A DNA stretch of 64,000 bases, taken from positions 2,232,001 through 2,296,000 of the forward strand of contig NZ_CP032757.1 of NCBI RefSeq assembly GCF_003641185.1, in the 5' to 3' direction. The stretch comes from Lactiplantibacillus pentosus (GTDB lineage: Bacteria > Bacillota > Bacilli > Lactobacillales > Lactobacillaceae). The translations under genes and the position numbers were made by a program. Numbering within the stretch: the first letter of the stretch is position 1; each line of letters opens with the position of its first letter. Positions 58,750 through 64,000 of the stretch are shown in pieces. The notes under the pieces are model-generated. The model was given only the letters and a program-made list of their open reading frames with translations. It was not told where the DNA came from and did no database searches.

Positions 58750-60486
58750 TTGTTTACCCTATTCATCTTACTTTTACAGCGACTCGGGATTATTCTTGCC
58801 CTAGCTTTTATTCTCGTGAACGTGCGTTTCTTCCGTCGCCTGATTAACCAAAATACGTGGCAGGCCAAATTCGCACTAATCATCATTTTCGCCATTTTCA
58901 CGGTCATCTCCAACTTGACCGGTGTTGAAATCACGCATGACAGCGCGCTGATTCAAAGCACTTTTTTGACCACGTTGCCCCAGTCCGATTCCATCGCGAA
59001 TACGCGCACCCTGACGATTACGGTTGCCGGAATTATCGGCGGACCCATTGTTGGAACCGCGGTCGGTTTTTTAGGCGGCCTGCACCGGGTCATTCAAGGC
59101 AGTCTCTCTGACTTCTTCTACATTCCCAGTTCAATGCTGGTTGGCCTCTTTTCAGGTGTTGCGGGACGATACTTCAAGCGCAACGACACCTATGCCGGTC
59201 CTTGGATTACCGCACTGCTTGGCATCTGCTCCGAAGGGATTCAAATGATTTTTATTGGCATTTTCAGCGGTTTGGCGTTATTAAAGCTCATTTTCATTCC
59301 AATGATGGGGCTCAATAGTATCGGCGCCTTCGTGTTCGTCTCGATCATTAACGCCTATATTACCAATGAACAACAACTGAAAGCCGTGCAGACGCATGAT
59401 GTCCTCAATCTGACGGACAAGACCCTGCCCTACTTTCGCCAAGGACTCAACGTTCAGTCCGCTGCTAAGGTCTGCCAGATCATTAAGCAGTATACGAATT
59501 TTGATGCAGTCGGAATTACCGACCGGGTCAATGTACTCGCACACGTTGGCGCTGGTCAGGACCACCATCTTCCCAACCAAACGGTGATGACTGACCTCTC
59601 CAAGCACGTTATCACCAGCGGTACCGCTCGTTTTGCTTATCACAAAGCCGAAATTGGTTGTCCCAACGCCAACTGTCCACTCGAGTCAGCAATCGTGCTA
59701 CCACTCAAGGTTAATGACCGCACGATTGGTGCACTCAAGATGTATTTCGTTGAAGCTGAACGGCTCACACCAGTCGAAGAAAGCTTAGCACTGGGGCTGG
59801 CCTCGATTTTTTCAAGTCAGTTGGCCTTAGGAATTGCCGAAGAACAATCCAAACTAGCGAGTGATGCCAAGATCAAAGCCTTACAAGCACAAATCAACCC
59901 GCACTTCTTCTTCAACGCCATTAATACCATCAGTGCGCTGATGCGAACGAACGTGGAACAGGCCCGCACCGCATTACTGCAACTAAGCACGTTTTTCCGG
60001 TCGACATTACAAGGTGTTCGTGAGACTGAAATCCCATTGCAACAAGAGTGTGAGCATGTCAACTCGTACATTGCCCTTGAGCAGACCCGCTTTCCCGATA
60101 AGTATCGCGTCACTTACGATATTGCGCCAGATGCTCAGATCAAAGTTCCACCCTTCTGCCTGCAAGTCTTAGTAGAAAACGCGGTCAAACACGCCTTTAC
60201 TGGTCGTTCGTCAAATAATCAGATTAATATTAGCGTTCAACAATCGGCCGACACCGTCCTGCTGGAGGTCAGCGATAATGGCAACGGAATCGCACCAGCA
60301 CTACTTCCCCAGTTGGGTGAGGTCGCAATCGATTCTAAATCAGGAACTGGGACCGCACTCTTTAATCTCAATCAACGCCTAATTGGCTTATACGGTCCGG
60401 CAAGTCAACTACAGATTCAGAGTACGACAGCCGGAACCACGATTAAAATGGCGATTCCAAGGCGCTCAGCCAATCACACGAAATAG
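58750..60486 (+). CDS. lytS: LytS-like sensor histidine kinase
   Basis: 578 residues: a 5TM-5TMR_LYT membrane sensor (about 1-190, with GGPIVGTAVGFLGGLHR and FYIPSSMLVGLFSG), a GAF-like domain (about 215-365, with GCPNANCPLESAIVLPL), a His-kinase segment with QINPHFFFNAIN (phosphoacceptor His about 384) and a HATPase domain with ENAVKHA and DNGNGI. TTG start nine bases after AAGGAGG. With LytT it controls lrgAB-type genes; in B. subtilis the same pair responds to extracellular pyruvate. Confidence 0.92.
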   Translation: MFTLFILLLQRLGIILALAFILVNVRFFRRLINQNTWQAKFALIIIFAIFTVISNLTGVEITHDSALIQSTFLTTLPQSDSIANTRTLTITVAGIIGGPIVGTAVGFLGGLHRVIQGSLSDFFYIPSSMLVGLFSGVAGRYFKRNDTYAGPWITALLGICSEGIQMIFIGIFSGLALLKLIFIPMMGLNSIGAFVFVSIINAYITNEQQLKAVQTHDVLNLTDKTLPYFRQGLNVQSAAKVCQIIKQYTNFDAVGITDRVNVLAHVGAGQDHHLPNQTVMTDLSKHVITSGTARFAYHKAEIGCPNANCPLESAIVLPLKVNDRTIGALKMYFVEAERLTPVEESLALGLASIFSSQLALGIAEEQSKLASDAKIKALQAQINPHFFFNAINTISALMRTNVEQARTALLQLSTFFRSTLQGVRETEIPLQQECEHVNSYIALEQTRFPDKYRVTYDIAPDAQIKVPPFCLQVLVENAVKHAFTGRSSNNQINISVQQSADTVLLEVSDNGNGIAPALLPQLGEVAIDSKSGTGTALFNLNQRLIGLYGPASQLQIQSTTAGTTIKMAIPRRSANHTK

Positions 60487-60683
60487 CTGGCGATGGCTGC
60501 CCATCAATCTACGATAGTCCAAAATAGTTCTCGTATCGCCCACGCCAACAGTTGATTGGAAACAGAACTATTTTCGGTTAATCTAAACGCGAAATTGGAA
60601 CGCTGACCACTCGTTTTTGGCCTGTTCCTTGCAAATCGGTTGCTCAATCACAACCAAGTAACGCTCACACGAGGTGAATTTCA

Positions 60684-61403
60684 ATGAATATTTTAGTTCT
60701 GGATGACGAGCCACTCGCACGGCAAGAACTCGAGTACTTACTCAAACAAAATCCGCAAGTTGAGGCTGTATTTCAAGCAGCCAGCATCGCTGAAGGTCTC
60801 CAGCTACTTATTAGTAAAAAAATCGACCTACTCTTCTTAGATATCGACCTCAACGATGAGAATGGCTTCACGTTGGCCAAAGATCTCGATCAACTGGCGA
60901 ACCCACCCCTAGTCATTTTTGCCACAGCTTATGACAGTTATGCCGTCGATGCGTTTAATATTGACGCCATCGACTACGTTTTGAAGCCATTCGAACAGGC
61001 ACGCGTCGATCAAGCAGTCGAGAAAGCCAACTCACTCCTGAAGACGCCGGTTGAACCGTCAACCACCACGCCGACCGCAACGGTGATTACGATTACGCAG
61101 GATGAAAAGACTCGGGTCATTCAAATGACTGATATCCGTTATGCGGTAATTAATAATGGCGAACTCACAATTACGACCCACGACGACCAGCTCATGACCC
61201 GTGAAACGCTCAACTGGCTAAAAGCGCGTTTGGATTCTGACCAGTTTATTCAGGTCCATCGCAGTGTTTTAGTCAACGTTGCTGATATACACGAAATTCA
61301 GCCTTGGTTTAACCATACTTATCAATTGACCATGAGTGATGGACAAAAACTCCCGGTCGGCCGTTCATTCATCAAACCACTCCGAGAAAGGCTTCGCACG
61401 TAG
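60684..61403 (+). CDS. lytT: LytT/LytR-type response regulator
   Basis: 239 residues: a receiver domain with DDEPLA, LLFLDIDLNDENG (phosphorylated Asp about 53) and LKPF, then a LytTR DNA-binding domain (about 135-239; RETLNWLKARL, QVHRSVLVNV, LPVGRSF). It is 197 bases from lytS, unusually far, with an inverted repeat (AAAATAGTTCT at 60521 with AGAACTATTTT at 60567) in the gap. Confidence 0.93.
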   Translation: MNILVLDDEPLARQELEYLLKQNPQVEAVFQAASIAEGLQLLISKKIDLLFLDIDLNDENGFTLAKDLDQLANPPLVIFATAYDSYAVDAFNIDAIDYVLKPFEQARVDQAVEKANSLLKTPVEPSTTTPTATVITITQDEKTRVIQMTDIRYAVINNGELTITTHDDQLMTRETLNWLKARLDSDQFIQVHRSVLVNVADIHEIQPWFNHTYQLTMSDGQKLPVGRSFIKPLRERLRT

Positions 61404-61463
61404 TTGGTAATCCATTCGGCAGTCAATTAGGGCAGTTTACGGCCAATATTTTGTTATTCGGCT

Positions 61464-61490
61464 AAAAAAGCGCTTAAACGCGCTTTTTTT
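61464..61490 (+). terminator. Terminator between lytT and lrgA
   Basis: AAAAAAGCGC (61464-61473) pairs with GCGCTTTTTT, followed by T. It may partly separate lytT from lrgAB transcription. Confidence 0.8.
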
Positions 61491-61533
61491 CGTTATGATA
61501 ATCTCGAAAAACAAGGAAAGAAGGATGATTGTC

Positions 61534-62007
61534 ATGTCGAAACCCAATGCAACAGCCAAAACAGCCTCAGCACCATTTCTCGTTCAAATCGGAATCTATA
61601 CGGCAGTCCTATTTATTGCGAATGGCCTCTCGGGACTCTTCCCAGCTAATTTTCCGGTTCCCGCACCAGTGATTGGCCTCATCTTATTATATTTAGCGCT
61701 AACATTACACATCGTTAAACTCGAATGGGTCGACTCGGTTGGCAGCTTCCTGATTAGCATTATCGGCTTTCTGTTTGTCCCCTCTGGCATCTCGTTAGCT
61801 GCCAATTTAAAAATCATGCAGCAACAAGGCCTTCAACTGGCAATTGTCATCATTTGTGCCACGATTATTTTGCTGGTTGTGACGACCTATACTGCCAAGG
61901 GATTGATTTGGGTGCACCAATTACTCAAAACAGGCTTCAGTCGGCCGACCAGCTCAGCAACCAATCTGACCCGGGCCGTGTCCCCAGAAGATAAGGAGCG
62001 TGATTAA
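61534..62007 (+). CDS. lrgA: LrgA family membrane protein
   Basis: About 157 residues, four hydrophobic helices. FPANFPVPAPVIGLILLYLAL and FLFVPSGISLAANL are the LrgA/CidA signatures. With LrgB it was linked to control of murein hydrolases in staphylococci, and in B. subtilis and S. mutans to pyruvate uptake. The ATG at 61534 follows AGAAGGA at eight bases. lrgB starts one base after its stop. Confidence 0.9.
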   Translation: MSKPNATAKTASAPFLVQIGIYTAVLFIANGLSGLFPANFPVPAPVIGLILLYLALTLHIVKLEWVDSVGSFLISIIGFLFVPSGISLAANLKIMQQQGLQLAIVIICATIILLVVTTYTAKGLIWVHQLLKTGFSRPTSSATNLTRAVSPEDKERD

Positions 62008-62008
62008 T

Positions 62009-62734
62009 ATGTCGACACTCATTACGACCCCCTTTTTCGGCATCGTCTTGTCCATTGGGGTTTACCTGATTGGGCAATGGTTATTCAAGAAAAGTCACGG
62101 TCTGTTCATTTTTCAACCGCTATTTGTCGCGATGGTTCTGGGAATCGCCATCTTAGTACTACTCGCAACAGTCTTAGGCACCAGCACCGCTAAACTTTAC
62201 ACAACCGCCTATAAGCCAGGCGGCGACCTGATCTTCTGGTTCTTAAGTCCGGCGACGATCGCATTCGCAATCCCACTCTATAAGCGTAATGATATTATCA
62301 AAAAATATTGGTTAGACATTCTGGCCTCGCTAGTTATCGGTGCTAGTATTTCACTAGTCGCCATCGTTGGCATCTCAAAATTAATGGGCCTCAGCGAAGT
62401 GGCGACTAAATCAATGTTACCGCAAGCCGCAACGACCGCGATTGCCTTACCGATTGCAACCTCAATTGGTGGCAACAGCGCTGTGACCGCCATGGCTTGT
62501 ATTCTAAACGCCGTTATCATCTATGCACTTGGTGACTGGTTGGTCAAAACGTTCCGGCTCAATCGTAATCCAATCGGTGTCGGGCTTGGATTGGGTACTT
62601 CAGGCCACACGATTGGTTCGGCTTACGCGCTGAAACTAGGTTCGGTTCAAGGCTCAATGGCCGCGATTGCCGTTGTGATTATCGGTATCGTCATTGACCT
62701 GATCGTCCCAATCTTCAGTCGAATCCTGTTCTAA
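62009..62734 (+). CDS. lrgB: LrgB family membrane protein
   Basis: About 241 residues with six or seven helices. KSMLPQAATTAIALPIATSIGGNSAVTA and GLGTSGHTIGSAYALKLG are the LrgB motifs. The ATG at 62009 follows AAGGAG at normal spacing. It forms a two-component transporter-like complex with LrgA. Confidence 0.92.
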   Translation: MSTLITTPFFGIVLSIGVYLIGQWLFKKSHGLFIFQPLFVAMVLGIAILVLLATVLGTSTAKLYTTAYKPGGDLIFWFLSPATIAFAIPLYKRNDIIKKYWLDILASLVIGASISLVAIVGISKLMGLSEVATKSMLPQAATTAIALPIATSIGGNSAVTAMACILNAVIIYALGDWLVKTFRLNRNPIGVGLGLGTSGHTIGSAYALKLGSVQGSMAAIAVVIIGIVIDLIVPIFSRILF

Positions 62735-62764
62735 TGTTTCCCTCATATCACCTTATCAAACTGA

Positions 62765-62803
62765 AAAGGCGCCACTAAGCGAACATTGCTTAGTGGCGCC
62801 TTT
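62765..62803 (+). terminator. Terminator of lrgAB
   Basis: AAAGGCGCCACTAAGC (62765-62780) pairs perfectly with GCTTAGTGGCGCCTTT (62788-62803). Confidence 0.85.
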
Positions 62804-62975
62804 GATATGTCCTAAAATCACAGCTTGTGCACGTTAACTTGCTTTTTTCAGTGGCCCAAGCTGGCTACTTTAGCGCTTAGGAACTGGCGCGTGAATCAGC
62901 CTCGGTCCAACCTAAGCATGATCACAGTGCGTACGAACTTATCAGTCCCATCTTTTAAACCACGGCCACCTGGCG

Positions 62976-63437
62976 TTATTCTGGCAGTGGATGCGATGCT
63001 TCATAATCTGCAACCTCGTGCAGTAATTCATCGGTCTGCTTAAGTGGTAGGACATCGCAGTCCACGGCTGCTTCACTGCCGGCTTGACTCGCGCGCCGAT
63101 AAACATCGATCTTATGGTTGACCTTTTGGAGATTCAATAAAGATTGGTGAATCTGGGCCTCAACGGCTTCACGCTGTTCCTCAAACATGGCCAGTCGTTG
63201 GTCGATGGTTTCGTCGCCGGCCGCACACCAGCTGATAAATTGCCGAATATCTTCCAACGGCATCCCAGTTTGTTTTAAGCAGCGAATGAGGGCTAATGAA
63301 TCTAAGTCGGCATCGTTAAAAACCCGCCGACCCTGCTTATCACGTTTAACAAACGGCGTTAACCCCGCCTTGTCATAATAGCGTAGGGTATAACTTGAAA
63401 TTCCAGTCTTTTTCGCAACTGCGCCTATTGAATACAA
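62976..63437 (-). CDS. MerR family transcriptional regulator
   Basis: 153 residues. Winged helix with YSIGAVAKKTGISSYTLRYYDKAGLTP at the start, RDKQGRRVFNDADLDSLALIRCLKQTGMPLEDIRQF, then a coiled coil (about 80-110). The ligand is unknown; C-terminal cysteines are few. The TTG at 63437 follows GAGGAGGG; the longer frame to 63491 lacks this signal. Confidence 0.9.
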   Translation of the reverse strand: MYSIGAVAKKTGISSYTLRYYDKAGLTPFVKRDKQGRRVFNDADLDSLALIRCLKQTGMPLEDIRQFISWCAAGDETIDQRLAMFEEQREAVEAQIHQSLLNLQKVNHKIDVYRRASQAGSEAAVDCDVLPLKQTDELLHEVADYEASHPLPE

Positions 63438-63460
63438 CTTGATTCCCTCCTCAAAACAGA

Positions 63461-63490
63461 TGGGACACCGAGCAACCGCTCCGTGTCCCA
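63461..63490. terminator. Hairpin between the YtxH-like gene and the MerR gene
   Basis: TGGGACACCGAGC (63461-63473) pairs perfectly with GCTCCGTGTCCCA (63478-63490) around a four-base loop. There is no strong T run, so it may attenuate or stabilise. Confidence 0.5.
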
Positions 63491-63507
63491 ATTAATGACC
63501 TAACGCT

Positions 63508-64000
63508 TTATTTTTCTGATGATGGCTTCTCATCAGTTGGCTGTGCTTCTTCAGCTGAAGTTGGCGCTGCTGATTGTTCGTCAGTTGACGCATCGGTCGC
63601 AGCCGAATCCGCTTCACTTGTCGCTTCCGACGTTTCATCAGAAGCTGACGATGATTGACTGGCATCTTGATAAGCTGCCCCACCATCAATGACGATATCC
63701 TGTTCGTCGGGGTCGTCATCTTCGACCTTGGCTAGTTCGGAACGCAAACTATCTGTCGCTTGGTCGAGGCTTGAGCCGTAAGTCGCACCAGTTTCTTGCT
63801 TAGCGGCTTGGTATTGGTCCGCGAAGTCAGCGACTTTTTGCTTGGCATCTTCAAACTGTTGGCCGGCTTCGGCTTTGAAATCTTCGGCCGCATCATTGGC
63901 ATAGAACGCATAGTCAATGGCACGATCTTTAAAATCTGCAATCCCTTGTTGCGCTTTGGCTTTTAATTCAGCCTTTTTGTCGTCATCTAAACGTTTAACA
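63508..64000 (-). CDS. YtxH-like low-complexity protein (5' part outside window)
   Basis: The frame is open from 64000 to the stop at 63508, about 164 codons. The visible part begins with a repetitive amphipathic helix rich in Ala, Lys, Asp and Gln (FKDRAIDYAFYANDAAEDFK), as in YtxH-type general stress proteins, and ends in an acidic tail of Ser, Ala, Asp, Glu and Thr. The hydrophobic N-terminus expected for YtxH is not in view. The internal TTG at 63747 is not a real start. Confidence 0.7.
   Translation of the reverse strand, partial: VKRLDDDKKAELKAKAQQGIADFKDRAIDYAFYANDAAEDFKAEAGQQFEDAKQKVADFADQYQAAKQETGATYGSSLDQATDSLRSELAKVEDDDPDEQDIVIDGGAAYQDASQSSSASDETSEATSEADSAATDASTDEQSAAPTSAEEAQPTDEKPSSEK

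Overview
The window comes from a member of the Lactiplantibacillus plantarum group. The 16S rRNA variable regions read on the minus strand, the low-to-mid GC content and the gene neighbourhoods all fit that group. The 16S alone does not separate L. plantarum, L. pentosus and L. paraplantarum. It is chromosomal housekeeping DNA: there is no prophage, IS transposase or CRISPR array.

Layout: (1) 1-5.2 kb, minus strand: start of the division and cell-wall cluster mraZ-rsmH-ftsL-pbpB-mraY, with direct TGG repeats in front of mraZ that look like the MraZ operator, and a divergent corA broken by an in-frame stop. (2) 6.3-20 kb: ftsK, trmL, brnQ, rlmA with a structured 5' leader of the 23S-methyl type, a cysteine-free rpsN, an AI-2E family exporter, a lone sorbitol-type PTS EIIA, a lactonase and cutC. 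Three copies of a non-coding, strongly folded repeat (A at 6.6 kb, B at 13.1 kb, C at 19.0 kb) lie between these genes. (3) 19.9-29.8 kb: the conserved Firmicutes block rluD-like/nadK/relQ, spxH, pepF, coiA, mecA, spx, which holds Spx, its ClpXP adaptor SpxH and the competence/proteolysis adaptor MecA. (4) 31.0-38.5 kb: one rRNA operon read leftward from three tandem promoters (16S-23S-5S-Val-Lys-5S-Val-Lys), followed by a long tRNA cluster; 21 tRNAs in all. (5) 38.5-47 kb: cvfD-type S1 protein coupled to a Nudix-like protein without its catalytic box, cyclophilin, DedA, the yutD-yutF-DUF1461 group, two phosphoesterases and an amino acid permease. (6) 47.2-51.9 kb: the seven-gene comG DNA-uptake pilus operon followed by a YtxK-like methyltransferase. 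(7) 52-64 kb: rbsK, yebC, a DsrE-like/TIM-barrel gene pair, ccpA divergent from pepQ with a cre site between them, lytST-lrgAB, a MerR regulator and the 3' part of a YtxH-like gene.

The most unusual feature is the A/B/C repeat family. The best preserved copy (B) is bounded by near-identical inverted ends and carries two large stem-loop modules in opposite orientation. The modules share one fold with different sequences, and paired stem positions change together between copies. That pattern suggests a mobile non-coding element or a pair of structured RNAs. Competence functions also recur: the full comG operon, coiA, and a shared WGCGWATW box upstream of both.
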